Below, one piece after another: positions 1 to 12,973 of a stretch of DNA of 64,000 bases (its first letter is position 1; each line of letters starts with the position of its first letter). Below the pieces are notes generated by a model that made no database searches, was not told the origin of the DNA, and saw nothing but the letters and a program-made list of their open reading frames with translations. Origin of the DNA: Durusdinium trenchii (Eukaryota; Sar; Dinophyceae; Suessiales; Symbiodiniaceae); assembly GCA_963970005.1 (NCBI GenBank), contig CAXAMN010003891.1, positions 324,980 through 388,979 of the forward strand, given 5' to 3'. Position numbers and translations under genes: made by a program.

Positions 1-1878
1 GGGGGTACATGTTTCAATCACGTCTGCTTACCACTGCCTTGTTTCCCATTGATTGCCAACAAATAAAATCTGCTAAGCGCACTGATGTCTCAAGTGTGAA
101 CATGTTGAACGAGAGATAGTTCCGGAGATAGATGGAGATAGATAGGTGGTGTTGTAGAAAGCAAAAAACAAACAGAAAAGTGAAGGAAGGTGCATGAAAT
201 GGCAAGGAATGGACACTGGAAGTGTGAACCAAGAAGGTGAAGGGAAAAGAAAGGGCCGTTTCAAAGGGCAGGGGCTTCAAATTCTTCCGGAAGCAGAAGG
301 ATAGGCTGAGAGTTGCTAAAGCCACACCATGCTCTTGCCAGACCACAGCAAAGTACCTGATGAGTCCACGGAATTCTTCACAAAGTCAAGGGCTTCGCGA
401 GCCCACCTTTGGCCTTGTAGCAAAGGATCTGAGACCTCTGCCATGATGATGATAATGATGATTGTTGGGTTAGAATTCCTAGCTACACCCTGTAGCCAGA
501 ATGCTGCGCACTCCAAGTTTGTGAAGATGCACTTGTTATGCCTTGATGCTTTGATCTCACTTCTAGTGATTCCATGGGGCTCTACCAAGCAGATCCCTTT
601 TGCATGCCCGAACGTCCATGTACGTGCATCTGCTTATTGCACTACCTTTTCTTCACACTCTCCTCAAACATACCCTTAAATGCCCAGAAATGGGGGGGTA
701 GGCGTTGTCCTAAGCAGATAAATTTCTGCATACAAAGCGTCAGTGGCTATATATATTTGCCCATGCATAGCACACTAGCATACATCTATTGTGAGTAGGC
801 AGCCCCGCAGTTGAAGAGCTCATTGTCATTCCATGATTTGTTTTGTTGCCAGTTTATGGGCCTTTTTAATGATTGATTGGTGGAACTTATAACCTGTAAC
901 TCCTCATGTATAATCTCATCTAATCTAATCACGTTTATGTCGAGATTTTTAGCCTCCTCCAAAATCGTTCAAGTCCAATTCTTGATAATTACTTCACTCA
1001 GCGTCCGCATGCATATTTCCATTGCTCCACGACGCCCAGGTTTTGACAGGTTCCTACGAGCGCTATGCTGAGTGCTTGAAGTATGTGGGCCGCTTTGGCC
1101 GCGTTTCTGGCGAAGAACGGGAGAAGCTTCTCCCAATTCTTGGTTCGAACCCAGTTCCGAACAGACCACCTGGAAGGGAAGAGAACTTTTTTCTGGTCGT
1201 TAAAAACCCTAGGGATCCAAGTACCTTCTCAGAAGGTACGACTGGACCCTCCAAACCTACACATAACAGTGCCTCATAGTGCCTCCAATCACCGTACCTG
1301 AGGTTCGGTACGACCTGGATCCCTAGGGAAATAGACACAGTTAAGTGATTCATTTTCGGGGGAAGTGAAGATCCGTATAAGGCCTTCGCCACGTATGCCT
1401 ACTACCACGCTCCACGGGGGGTGGACCACCAGCGATTTGGCCCTTCCATTCCGCTACTACACTGGTTTCAGAATAGATGGCACAATCTCCAAAAGGTCGT
1501 TTAGATGGATGGCCCAGACAGGTCCACGAAATTGGAACATGTCGCATTTTCTCGCCATGCAAAGCCTGGGTGTTGCGGATGTTTGGTGATGGTTTTTATT
1601 TTCCCGAACTGGTTCAATCCCCTGGACCTGGGCCATATCTCTTATTTCTGTTATTTCTTTCCAGGCTTCCTGGACAGCAAAGAAGCAAAGCACGCACATC
1701 ATCCCTATTGTCTTACCTCTGGTATACTCTTGGATCTCTTTTGGACCCTTACCCTTAGCTGCCTTAGCTCTTTAGGTTCATAAAGGGATACGACTGAACA
1801 CTTTTCGAAAGGATAAATCCTCCAAGGACCTCACCCGCATCACTTGCACCACTCACAACTCCACACGCTTAAACAAAG
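1..1878. other. No gene resolved; intron or intergenic DNA with two repeat copies
   Basis: No reading frame here shows a recognisable domain. The stretch holds one copy of repeat family C (1207-1328) and a partial copy of family H (about 1453-1510). If the homoserine dehydrogenase gene beginning at 1879 has its NAD-binding half upstream, most of this is intron or lies between exons I could not find. Confidence 0.5.
1207..1328. repeat. Family C inverted-repeat element, copy 1
   Basis: Both ends read CCCTAGGGATCC or its complement. Inside is the signature of the family: AAGTACCTTCTCAGAAGGTA, then GACTGGACCCTCCAAACCTA, then a short palindrome CCGTACCTGAGGTTCGGTAC. Related copies lie near 5237, 19220, 24108, 44021, 47257, 49662, 55498, 61306 and 63508. 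Confidence 0.7.
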
Positions 1879-4800
1879 GCCATGCCGGCAAGTTCGGGGG
1901 CGCGCAGCTCCGCTACGACGCAGCGGTGGGGGGGCAGCAGCTTGGAGAGTGGACGACCTACGGGCGGAAATGGGTGGAGCATGGGGAACATCCGGATGAG
2001 ACAGTGGATGTTACGAGGTTGATTCAACTGTCCCAATGCTTTTCTTCATCCGGCGAGATACCAGCACGACTGTCCAAACCAAAACATCCGTGGAAAGGCA
2101 TGTTCGCAAAACAGAAACAACACATCCGCGTGAGCCGTGTTGACCATCGAAGCTTGGTGCCGCCTGACCAGACCCCCTCCGCTGCTCGCGGCGGCGCGGG
2201 AGTCAGGATTCCCATCATCACGCTGCTGCAAGACCAGATCCAAACAGGCGACCGCATCGACGCCTGGCGAAGCGAAGCTGGCGAAAGCGTGTGCAGAGAG
2301 GAGGGGCGGAGCGCGGATCTGCGCGGTGCGGATCCGCGCGGAGAGAGGTCGTTCCTGGGTTCCCACAAGCTGGTATGGTTAGAGTCGGTTAGAGTGGTTT
2401 GACTTGACCACCTTACCCCACTAGACAAGAGCAGATCAGATGAACAAATTGGTAACCATGCATATATTTCATATTACAGTATGTGATACATTTTTCGAGG
2501 GAAACTGCAGGAGTTTGACATTTGCTGTAGCACCTTCATGAATCAAACCCACCAGTTGACTGGGGTTGTGCAATCCAAATCGTGCACTGCTAAGGACCGC
2601 TTGACCGGCGTGCTTTCGGGCACCTTGAGCCGCTCGAATTCAGCCTGCCATCAGCCTGCCATCGTTGGCCGCCAGGGCAGTGGGAAGCTTTGGATGGTTC
2701 GAGGTCTTGACAAAATGGGACACCTCCGAGCAGGAGACCCACATGGAACCTGAAAATAACCCTTCGGAAGACGATTTTCCGAATTCCAACCCACTGGTTT
2801 TCAGGTTCCATGTGGGTCTCTTCCAGGGCGTGCACTCCTGAGGAAAACGTTACACTATGACTCACTGACATGGAGAAACGATCAACAAAGGGATACAAAT
2901 CTATATAAAGGGTATGAGAGCTGATTCTCCAAATCTGATGCTCCCTTTCAAGGCTCTTCTTCTCATGGGACCCCAGTGGCGCAAGTGCTTCTCAACTCTT
3001 ATGGGCGGCCCATGCCATCCACTTCCACCATGTTCCAGGGAGGGTCCGTCCATTGGTGGAAGGGAAGGCTATAGGCGAGGGGGGTTTCGGAGGCACCACC
3101 GCCCAGAGACCTCTCAAAGCACCACCGCGCAGAGTTCGCCGCGGACTTCCCAGCATTTAACCGTTCAGGGACTTGGTGCTGAAGGTCTCCAGGCTCTGAA
3201 TAGATTTGAATACGTTTTGCTTAGGGCCTACCTGGGGTGTGAATCTTTGGGATTTGTCCCGGTTCCTTAAGCAAATCCAAGCTTAGCCCACGTCATGCAG
3301 AGTCTATCTCTTTTTGAAGGCTTTTGGTACTTGCAAGTTGTCTGAAGTAACTTGGCTGATCGCCCTTGTTCGCATCCAAGGCTTGGTGTTCAATCAGCTG
3401 AACACACATCCAGACATGCTCTTCAGCACCTGGGCTTCAACGACCTTCGCTGACGACCGGACGCACGCTTCCGGACGAACGCTTCCGGACGAACGCGATT
3501 CGCGGCGCGCACGGCCGAAAACACGACGAACGACCACAGTTTCGACAAGAAGGGAATGACTTGGGGACCCCTCCCATGACCTTCAACAGTCGGTAAACAA
3601 GAACGATGTCACCAGGCCCCATCATCATCCATTGGTACAGGGAATGGGACATACCCTATTTTGGGTGGTTGGTCGCTGAGGGATTTTCAGTCAAGGCTTC
3701 CCTTGCTGCTGCGAGAACAAGCCCGAAGACGGATTCTGAACAGATGCGCAAAGGACGCCTATGTTTTCATGGTCTCCCCCATGCTTAAGGAAGCTATGCT
3801 GAGGACATCGGTGCGGTTCAAGGAAGAAACCTGCTGCCCAAATGCAAAAGCCTTGCAGTGGCAGGCAAAGTGCGACAGAGGTTGAAGGACCCTAGTTCGA
3901 CTATCCCATACCTGGAGCCTGGAACACCTACCAAAATCTAGTCGTTTTAGATTTTTTGATCGACCATCAAGAAACACAATCCAAGACCTATGTGCCGGTG
4001 TCACAAAGGGCCTCCAGGGATTCCAAAGTGTATTGAACAACAATTTAAAGTTACGCCATAAAGTTGAGCGTTTGCGTCGTTTTGTTGATCGTTTGCGTTG
4101 TATTTTTTTGTTTTTTGTTTCAGGTGGTTCACGTAACGGCGTTGTGTTTCTATAGTCGTTTGTGTTGTGTTTCTAGTCGTTTGAGTCGTTTATAAATGTT
4201 GTGTGGTGTTTTTAAGCGTTTGGGTGTCTCCAGCTCGTTTCCGGCAAGGTTTCCACATAGCGAAAGCCGTCCTTGATTTTTTTGATCATTTTAGCCAAAC
4301 ACCCAAAAACAGAACACTAATGCCATGTGGCGTCTCAAAACTGATTGGCACTCAAAAAACGGTGATCGTTTGGGGTTCCAGGTAGGTACATGTCTATACC
4401 CCAGGTGACGGGTCCTTCTACAGGTCACTGAACCTCTTGGCATATCTGGAGACACCCACCTGGCTCCTCCAGAAGACCTCCAGATGACTTGAATCGTCCG
4501 CCGACCGTCGCCGACCTCTGCTGAGGTGAGGCCTTCAAGCTCGCTCAAGAGCGAGAGCTGACGAATGCCGACCCCATCGAGGACCGGGACGCACCACCGG
4601 CCATGAATGACTCCAAAAGAAGGCGCCCGCGTCCAAGTTGGGGTGCATCTCAAAAAAAACACCCCCAAGGATACCCCAACGTTCCAAGAGTCACAGAGTC
4701 ATCAGCTACAGAACTATATTAATTGCTACCCCAGGAGGTGCTGCAATAGCATCAACATCAACATGCATTAGTAGCTGCGGAACGGTTGAGCTCATGGTCT

Positions 4801-7800
4801 TACGGAGACAGAGATTGAACGATTAACATGACTTTCCAAAAAGTATTACGTGTCATGTTGTGTTCGAACTACATGTACCTCAAGAATCCATGCATGTTTG
4901 CCTACAACGTTGGGGTGATTTCAAGATGTTTGAAGCTGTCTTAATAGGGTCAATGTCAATACTCCATGGATGGTTGTGACTCATGTAGTCCCCGTCTGGA
5001 TGCACATGGCCTTGCTTTGCTTCTACAGGGTGAGTTTGGATCCGCTTCTTGATGGGAGCCTGCTGTTCTCCGTATAGTCAGCCTCATTTCTTGAGTCACT
5101 AGAGATGTGTTTGCAGGAGTTGTCTAGGATGGTCTAATGAACGACATGCCCGCATTGACCCGGACCTCGCGCATTGATCGTAATCGATGAATCGATGAGT
5201 TTCTGCAGGACCTCTCGGGCTTGGATACCGCAGAGATCTTCGGTGGGCACAGGGAATTTGGACCGGACCCTCCAAACCTACATAACAGTGCCTCCAATCA
5301 CCTTCTGAGAAGGTACTTGGACCCTTAAGGGGAGAGAAGGTGCAGGGGAACAACTCACATTACATGGGTGCGTGGTTTCTTTGCATGAACGGCACGCCGT
5401 TCAACAAGGAAGTGGTGGTTTGAGCGCCTCCTTTTCCGCTTCCCGAGGCTTTGAGAGTTGGAATGGGTCAGCCACAACTGATACCTTCTTCAGTTTGGCT
5501 CTTGAAGACCATTTTGGTTTTGATCAGACTGCTTGACCTTTTGTGGATCAAGAGCCTCGATTCACACCTCCTCACCTTAGAGATGGGTTTGTTTTAATAG
5601 GGAGAACCGGTGGCCCCATGAGTTCGAACAAAGGTCGCGTGCCTTTTTCCTGCAGGTCAGGAACTGACCTCATTGGGCAGCTGGTCATACCAAAAAACAT
5701 CCCAAAACACCACTCTTCAGAAGTCAGGACGAGACCGGACCTGGGTCAGACTGGACATGTATTATGTATATATGGGTGGATTCCAGCAACCAGCGACCCT
5801 GCACCGCTTTGAATCACCTTTTGTGGAGTTTCACCCACCTTTTTTGTGAGGAAACATGCTCGACCTTTCCCCGGTCTTCCCCAGGCTCTTTGTGCCTTCA
5901 TGCGATTGGCACGTGAGGCCGGACGTGGTTTGTATCTCCCTATATAAGGGTCTAAGGGAAGCTCCGTTCCTCGGATGCCCCCCCCATTTCTTCGGTTCGA
6001 AGTCATCTCCGCCATCCGTTTCGTACGGAGGTACCTGGACCGTAGGGGCTGTAAACTGTAACTGTTCCATGAACTTCATCGTCAGAATCCCATGGCTTAC
6101 TGGGACTCTGCAGGTAGTCCGATTCACGTGCACAGGGAAGTACATGGCATGATGTGATTTCTTTTGGCAAGTAGATGGACGCGATGTGAAGATGAGGAAG
6201 CGTGAAGGTGGGTCGGAGTGTGGCAGCGTAACACGCAGATGTTTCGATTTACGCACCTCGAGCGCTCGAACTTGGCAGCTTGAGCTGAGGAAATCCTTGA
6301 TCCTGGCGCGTGAGCTAGGCCTTTTGGCATCGAATGCATGGATGTGCTTGCTTCGTGCTGCCTTTTTGGCTTCACTTTGTTCATGTAAAATTTGGGCTGC
6401 TGCGCACTGATGATATGCACGTAGCAAGTCAGAAGAGCTTTCTTGGAGGGGCCTCTCAAGACCTTGTTACTTGGGGCCTTAGGGGAGAAAGAATGGCACA
6501 GATTCACCATGCCCTGCATGAACTTCTCTATCAGCTTGTGACCACAAAATTGTTTAATAGCTTCATTACTACAGGTGTACTGGGCTATGTTCAAGATCCC
6601 GAGCAGACAGAGACAGAGCTCAACGCATTTGCTCAGGTGTCACTGTTGAGCTTGCTGATGTCGAGATCGAATCCCTGGTCCCAAAGAAGCTTGTAGGGCA
6701 AACGAGAAACCATGCATGACGCACCGTGCGCGATGCCGCGCCGCGTTTTGTTTTGTTATTATTCTTCTGCGAAGACTCCATGCTTGGAACGACTGAAAGA
6801 ACATTCTTAGATATACGCGCAAGATGGATCAACAGGCAACGCTGAAAGCCACACTTGTTCAGTCGAGATCCTATTGTGATATCATATCATATATCCATTC
6901 TTTGACAGATGTGGAAAGACACCGAGGTTGGCTCATTGTCACTCCCAATGCAAATCGCTTGAAATCGAGTTCTGGCCAAAAGACCTTTTTTGTCGAGTGA
7001 CCTAAGTTGGAGATATGCGCACTCCAGATCACCCAAAGCAGGGCAACAAAACATGCTTGTATAAGTGCCTGGCCATGAATGACTGACCATGATCTCTTAG
7101 AGGAGATGTTACCGTCTACATCCGTCTACTATATATAATGGCATGGCATTGAAGTACATGGCATGCCCCTCCACAAGCAGCACTTTCCTGCACCAACGCT
7201 ATGTTTGCTGGCCATTGCCGACCCACAAACATCTGAGGGGGTCCAAGACGGATGACATCATCCAAATGCTGAAGGACGAAGTGGACGAACCGATGGCAGA
7301 GAAGCTACCCGAAGGGATGAAGCGAACGAAACGGGCGAAACCGTCGCTGCTTTGAGTCAAGGCAGCCAACGGATACCAGACACGACACATGGGACCATAG
7401 GACTGCTGATCAGTTGGGGTGGTTTGAGGGGTCAATCGATCGGCATTGATCGGCATATATTTGTTTGTACTTTCCCCTTGGCTGTGTCATTGCTTTCCCT
7501 TTGACCAACCACTTCCGGAAGCAGATGGTCCTTTCGTCCTTTCGCGAGTCCTTTCGTGCTTTCATGTCGGTCGCGCGGTCGGTCGCGCGGGAAGACGAGG
7601 TTCCGAGAAGCCCGGGAGAAGGGAGAGCTCCTGTACTATGTGGGCGAAATCGATGTGCAGAAGGGCAAGGCTGCGAGTGGTTGGTCCGGGCGGCGAAGGC
7701 GGTTGGTGCAAGTTTGGGTGGTGAGTCGTTGAGGAGATGAGATGGAAGTCCTAGAGACAGAAATGGAGAGAGAGAGCGAGAGAGAAGCAAGCCACTAGTG

Positions 7801-9464
7801 GCATGAGATTATGCGGCATTCGTACATTACACTGGTATTCTTTCAGATGATACACCTGTCGACTGTCGACTACTGTCTCTCAACTTCACGCCCTTGGTGA
7901 AAGACTGACATGGCACCCGCCAACATCTTGGTGCATATCATGTGGGGCTCCTGGACGTGGGCCGTTTCACTGGACCGTCGGCTTGACAGGTCGTGGGCCC
8001 TCCATGAGGTGTACTAGGCTATAAGAGGATCTAGAGGGCTTTGCTAGGACCACTTCAATCACCAAAAGCCCTTAAATCGAAGGACCCGCAAGTGACCTAA
8101 GGCATGTACATGCTTGGCCAACAAAACACCATATTCCCCCAATCAAAACTAAAACAAGCAGCCTGCCCACTTCAAGACCCGCATCAACTTCAGCTTTTGG
8201 CGCGGAACGAGACCCACGTTCGTTCACACGTCGCAGGTCTCTGCCGGCATTCATCGCTTCAGCGCGAAGGGCCCTCCCTTCGCGCTCAACGACGCCGACT
8301 TCGCAGCGGCCCGGCTGCGACCTCCGGCGGAAGAGGTGCAGAACACCAGCCACAAGAAGGGCCTATAATGAGTTTGTTTGGAGGGTTTAGGGGTTTTACA
8401 GGGGTTTAGGCCCTTTAGGGTTTAGTTTTTTTTGGAGGATCAGGTGATTTGATGTGATTTTTGGATGGTGCCGAACTGGAGGAGTCCCCCGTACCGGTAC
8501 GGGAAGACGTTTTCATCCATTCTGTTGTCCGGCTTCCGTAATCAGCAGATCCAAGATCTTCAACGACCGAGCCTGGCATAGTATGCAATGTTCACCCTGT
8601 CCATAGGTACCGGCACAGGGTGCGGACCCTTCAAAGAAGTCCGCTCCAAGCACTCTTGACACTGAAGACCTCGAGCCTCAAACCCCAACTGATCGGCCAA
8701 TCTTCCAAGAGTCCGGAGATAGGATAGAGGGAGAGAGAGAGAGAGAGACGACCTGTTTGAGGGTGGTTGATTGAAAAAGGCATCTTCCTGGGGCAGTACA
8801 TGTCCCAGGCATGCAGTGTTTGGGATGTGACAGCCGTCAATCATTATGATCCTTGAATGAATTAAGGAGGAGATGTTACTTGAATGTAACTTGGATGTTG
8901 GGATGGCAAATGTCGGATGTACCCAGACACTCCATGTATGGCATATTTACATACATTGACCCCTCAAACCACCCCAATGTATAGGCATATATGGCATACA
9001 TGGAGTGTCTGGGGTAGGTCAATATTCAATTGATTTCAAGGGTGCAAAAGGTAGGATTTCATACGATCCTCGACGGGGCCTGTGGACCCATGTCAGTGAA
9101 ACCAGGGCTTTTGGCAGACGTCATGCCTGGAATTGAAGTCACCTAATCCATACATGACTGATGGGATGATGGCACATTCTTTGATCCTCCAATACCACAA
9201 ATCCACGCCCTCATCGACCTCATGGCACGATGGCTCGGCGACACGAATGGGGTGTTTTCAGAGTCCAGTCAGGTCGATCAAGACCATGCGCCCCTTCACC
9301 ATGGCCCAAACAAGCGGCGACCGGCCCACCCCCCAGCCTGACCGCCGCGCACGAAAGCCTCCGCGACTCAGGTCCGCGTGGTGTCCCAGCGCTTCCCGGA
9401 ATCGACGCCTTTGGTGTTCCGCGGCCCGGGCGCCGGCGCAGAGTTCGCCGCCAGCGGGCTCCTG
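1879..9464 (+). CDS. Homoserine dehydrogenase gene, partial, in at least 8 exons
   Basis: NAD(P)-dependent homoserine dehydrogenase makes homoserine from aspartate semialdehyde on the way to threonine and methionine. Exons, placed by family similarity and frame: 1879-1925 (GKFGGAQLRYDAA), 2172-2258 (RIPIITLLQDQIQTGDRI), 2595-2631 (DRLTGVLSGTLS, the family signature), 6290 to about 6315 (KSLILARELG), 7238-7303 (DDIIQMLKDEVDEPMAEK), 7600-7672 (FREAREKGELLYYVGEIDVQ), 8237-8302 (FSAKGPPFALNDADF), 9372-9464 (PLVFRGPGAGAEFAASGLL). Donors used are GT, GC and GA. Phases agree across 2258/2595, 7303/7600, 7672/8237 and 8302/9372. Missing: the NAD-binding N-terminus, an exon or more between 2631 and 6290 and between 6315 and 7238, and the last C-terminal residues. 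The 1925/2172 junction keeps frame but adds several residues. It could be the C-terminal half of a fused aspartokinase-homoserine dehydrogenase; the kinase half would be outside the window. Intact or decayed cannot be told. Confidence 0.75.
2632..6289. other. Intronic stretch of the homoserine dehydrogenase gene
   Basis: No exon recognised, although one or two conserved segments of the enzyme should lie here. It contains a family B foldback (about 2737-2838), a short tandem run of a GACGAACGCTTCCG-like unit at about 3450-3500, a T/G-rich low-complexity stretch at about 4060-4215 built on CGTTTG and TTGTGTT words, and a family C copy (about 5237-5330). Confidence 0.5.
2737..2838. repeat. Family B foldback element
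   Basis: Arms are near-complementary: GACCCACATGGAACCTGAAA on the left and TTTCAGGTTCCATGTGGGTC on the right, with an oligo of the family (GGAAGACGATTTTCC) between. The whole could form one long hairpin. Confidence 0.75.
7376..7470. repeat. Family A short inverted-repeat element, partial copy
   Basis: Begins CCAGACACGACACATGGGAC and carries the family core GGGGTGGTTTGAGGGGTCAAT followed by GATCGGCATATAT. The right terminal repeat is missing, so this is a truncated copy. Confidence 0.6.
8922..9014. repeat. Family A short inverted-repeat element, intact 93-bp copy
   Basis: Left end CCCAGACACTCCATGTATG, right end CATACATGGAGTGTCTGGG, with the core ACCCCTCAAACCACCCC. Both sides touch a TA dinucleotide, as for a TA target duplication. 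Such a small, non-coding, terminally inverted element resembles a MITE (a short DNA transposon moved by another element's transposase). Confidence 0.8.
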
Positions 9465-10761
9465 GTGCCTTGGGCCTCGAAGGGGTGGGCTTCGCGTGCC
9501 GGAGAGCGGGGGCAGAATGAGGAAGGAGCACCGCACCCGAGGATTCAAGAAAATGCATATTCAAAAAGTGTACATCAAGGCATCAACAAGGAGAATTTGT
9601 TTGCATGATGGATTTTCTCATCAGCCTACAACAGGTTGGTGGCTGCAAAACCTCTCAATGTTCATGCTGCCGGTGCTTCTGTGGTATGCCATGAAGATGA
9701 TGAAAGAATTTATATACCTGGAGTCGACCAGTTCGTACCTCGCATTTCATGGGTATAGAATATACAAGTACCATCTTAAGCACCTGTTTGCTTGCTTGTT
9801 CAGGTCATGTCCAGAGGTGCAGGTCAAGTGGTGCCTGGAATGAATCCCTACAAGTCCAGTTTGACCCAGTAAAACCTGGTTTTTTACTTCCATATGTATT
9901 GGTTCTGTATGACCATCTCCAGTACAATGAGGTCCAACTGACTTGTAGGGAATGGATTTCTATGGGTCGGAGGATGATGACGACCGGTCCCCTCGTGGTG
10001 ACGCAGTCGGGTCCCCCTGAGTCGCGTCGGAAGCTGGGCAGGTGAAGGCTGGGTCGGCCCAGCAGGTGGGTCGGAGAGGACTTTGTCTCGACTGGTCAGG
10101 ATGGTCAGGGTGGATGGTAGAGCTCCGATTTTGGAGGTTTTCAGGGCCAAAAAGCACGTGTCAAGGAGGTTTTCAGGGCCTGAAGACTGGGTCATGTCCT
10201 GGACCTCTAGGTTGACACGCTCACCACCGGCTTCGAAGAGTTTCCGTTTTAGAGAGGTGGAACATGACCTGAAAGATCTGACATCTGGGACCCGGAGCAT
10301 AGTCTTGTTTGGGGTCCCTTGGGTCCAACCTCTGAGACTTCTGAGTCCGAACAAGCACCCCCCGACTCCCAGAGCGATTGAACGCCTTCGGTGCAGCTGA
10401 GGGCCTTTCGCGGTCCAACTGAGGCCTCTCTCTTGCGTGTGTGCCGGGCACTGGTTTGAGACGTGCAAATCTGCCACGAGGATTTGACGTCGACTGACTG
10501 TGCTCCTTGGAACTTGCTTTTGGGCGGGGCCAAGGCCACCTGAGTTTCAGGCAGTGAAGACATGTGAAGACCACCTGAGCAACAGAGCGAAAACCGCTTT
10601 TTTGGGGAGTAGTTTGGTGCGGACCGTTTGGCTTGACTTCACCCACATGCACCACGATGATTTCCACGAGTGCATACACCCATTCCTGCCATCTACAGTG
10701 GTATCAGAGGTTGGTACGTTTCCCCCAAGACGTCCTAGACAGATGAGGGTCCACAAACATC

Positions 10762-10864
10762 CTGGAAGACTAACATGGACCCTGAAAACCACTGGTTGGT
10801 AGAGGAAAACAATCTTCCAGGGGGCCAGGACGTCAGGGTCGACATGTGAGTTGACTCGGGAGTG
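10762..10864. repeat. Family B foldback element
   Basis: Reads GGAAGACTAACATGGACCCT then TGAAAACCACTGGTTGGTAG, ending GTTGACTCGGGAGTGTAA. A close relative lies at about 52296-52403, sharing the segment CCAGGACGTCAGGGTC. Confidence 0.65.
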
Positions 10865-11086
10865 TAAGCCACGGAACTTGGGCATTGTGCCATTGGTCCT
10901 CTCAACCCACTCTACTTCCAACGCAACTGCCTCACCGGCCCGCGGATGCGAAGCGAAGCGCTGGCCGGGAACGGCGCGCGCATGCGGGCCGTCTGGCGGA
11001 GTGCTCGTGGTATGACCAGGATCCGTTCGAATCAGATGTTAAGTGACCCTAAATAGCACCTTACTGGACCTTACTGAGGTACATAT

Positions 11087-11202
11087 CCCAGACGCTCCAT
11101 GGGACTGCCATAGGACTGCCGCCCCAGAAAGACCCCTCTGGTCACCACCCCTGGCCGTAGTCCTATGGTAGTCCGTCCTGGCAGTCCCATGGAGCGTTTG
11201 GG
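11087..11202. repeat. Family A short inverted-repeat element, copy
   Basis: Left end CCCAGACGCTCCATGGGACT, right end AGTCCCATGGAGCGTTTGGG, flanked by TA dinucleotides. The two outer arms contain a further inverted pair (GGACTGCCATAGGACT and its complement), so the element could fold along most of its length. Confidence 0.8.
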
Positions 11203-12053
11203 TATGGGATAGTCGAACGTTCGGGTTCTTCAACCTCTGGAGGTTCCTGACCGGTCGGGACCTTCTGACACGCCGACCGAGGCAGACCGGTCGGGGGAGT
11301 CCCCCTTGTGGTCTGAAGCTCATGGAGGTGAAGTCATAGAAGCAGTACCTAACCCAGACACACCCAGACCATGAATATGAGACTGGAGGAGTTTCCAGAC
11401 ATTCATTGACCATTGACCATGAACATCGACGATGACCCGGAGATAGCCTCATGTTGAGTTGATGAACTATTCCGACTATAGCTATTCCCAATGCCATTGT
11501 AGGGTCCGCGGGGCCGCGGGACTGGGTTTTCGAAAGGAGGCGGGGGATGACCATGGAGGACTCTCTTCTTCGAACGAGAACTTGGGGTCCGGAGACGGAA
11601 AGAAGAAGTTGACTATGTATAATGTTGTATAAATACCTCATCCAGGAAAAGTGTTAAGCCTAAGAACCTGCCATTCAGCTGTTTTGGGGGGATTGGTTTC
11701 CACTGAGGAAGGTTGTAGATGAAGAAGCATGACGGCCAAAACATGCCCACCAATGACATTCCGTCCTGCAACCATCCTCACTTCAATGGGTTGCGGGTAG
11801 GAACAAATCCTTGCACCTCGTCAAATTTGTGTTATACACCTAGAAGCGCAGAAATCTCCGCCATCGTCTGAGGCTCGCGTGAATCTCGTGAGCCTTCAAT
11901 CCCTGTTTTGATTTTTCAATGCGACCAGAAAAAAAGACATGCGCGCGTTGGTCGGGCCAAATCCTCATGAAGCGCAATCTAGAAATTTAAATATGTATCG
12001 GCATCAACATTTGGAGACTCGACCTGGACATAGCCAGTTCAGTGGATAAGTTT

Positions 12054-12145
12054 TACACTCCCGAAAACTAACATGGACCCTCAAAGACTGTTTTCCTCTA
12101 CAAACCAGTGGTTTTCAGGGTCTATGTTAGTTTTCAGTGCATCTA
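12054..12145. repeat. Family B foldback element
   Basis: Left arm TACACTCCCGAAAACTAACA followed by TGGACCCTC; right arm GGGTCTATGTTAGTTTTCAG. The centre carries the family words TTTTCCTCTACAAACCAGTG. Confidence 0.7.
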
Positions 12146-12851
12146 CTTTTCGGAGGGGGTTCCGCACTCAGTTAAGCTTGGTCTTCCAGGCGTTTCTGCA
12201 CTTAGGAGTCACTGGACCGGAGCTGTAGGGTATGGAACACACTAGAAGGAGCACCTGTCAGTCCAAAGAACTTCATCAGCTTCATCGAGTCGCACGGAGA
12301 GTATTCTGATACCAGTGGGCCATAGTGGGCCTCAGTTTCCCATGAACAAATAGAGGTGTTCATGATACAATACCCATGTGTTTTGCTAGGACGGGCAAAC
12401 CCATGTGTTTTGCTCGGTTTGTGGGGGGCCTTACCGCAGGGGCCGTTTTGGCAGGTCGTGACCGCCTTGCTCTTGGCCATCTTGGAAGTGGTCCCTCCCA
12501 TCGTGCTCACCACTGAGGCCGCTTCCCTTCCGAAACGTCGCAGTTCGTGGCTTTCCCCCATTCCTCCGGTTCCACCTAAGGAGTTCCTGTTGACCTCTGA
12601 CTCGTTCGTTCCACGTGTTTTTCTTTCCATGTTTTTTTCGTTTCACGTCTTTGGTTTCCTTGCGGGGAGCTGAGCTGCGGAAGCTTCGAGCTTCCGCCAG
12701 CTCGGCACGGTCTCCGCCGTGCCGCAGTTTGGACTACCTCCAGTGGCCACGTCGGTGCTGTTTGGCGTGGTCTCTTTGTGGCTTTGGCAGCGAAAAAGGG
12801 GGGAAGACTTGGAAGGCCCAGGCACCACAGGGCACCCATCCATCATGAATA

Positions 12852-12973
12852 TACACTCCCCGGAATCATCATGGAAGTGGAAAACCATGGACACCTGATT
12901 CTAGATGAAAATGAGGAACATGGTCATCCAATCAAACATCTTTACCACTTCCAGAATGATTCCAGGCAGTGTA
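12852..12973. repeat. Family B foldback element
   Basis: Left arm TACACTCCCCGGAATCATCA then TGGAAGTGG; right arm CCACTTCCAGAATGATTCCA then GGCAGTGTA. It is the 'CATGGAAGTGGAAAACC' subtype, shared with copies at 24304, 29524 and 50443. Confidence 0.75.

Noticed and set aside
1139..1150. TTGGTTCGAACC, like the B box of a tRNA gene
   Set aside because: No matching A box, anticodon arm or acceptor stem around it.
5831..6427. 198-codon open frame on the - strand
   Set aside because: It lies antisense to the homoserine dehydrogenase exon at 6290, has no domain, and its composition looks like a reversed intron.
9133..9843. 236-codon open frame on the + strand
   Set aside because: It overlaps the last placed homoserine dehydrogenase exon in another frame and runs through AT-rich intron sequence; no domain.
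11039..11641. 200-codon open frame on the - strand
   Set aside because: Its start and middle are family A repeat sequence; no domain recognised.
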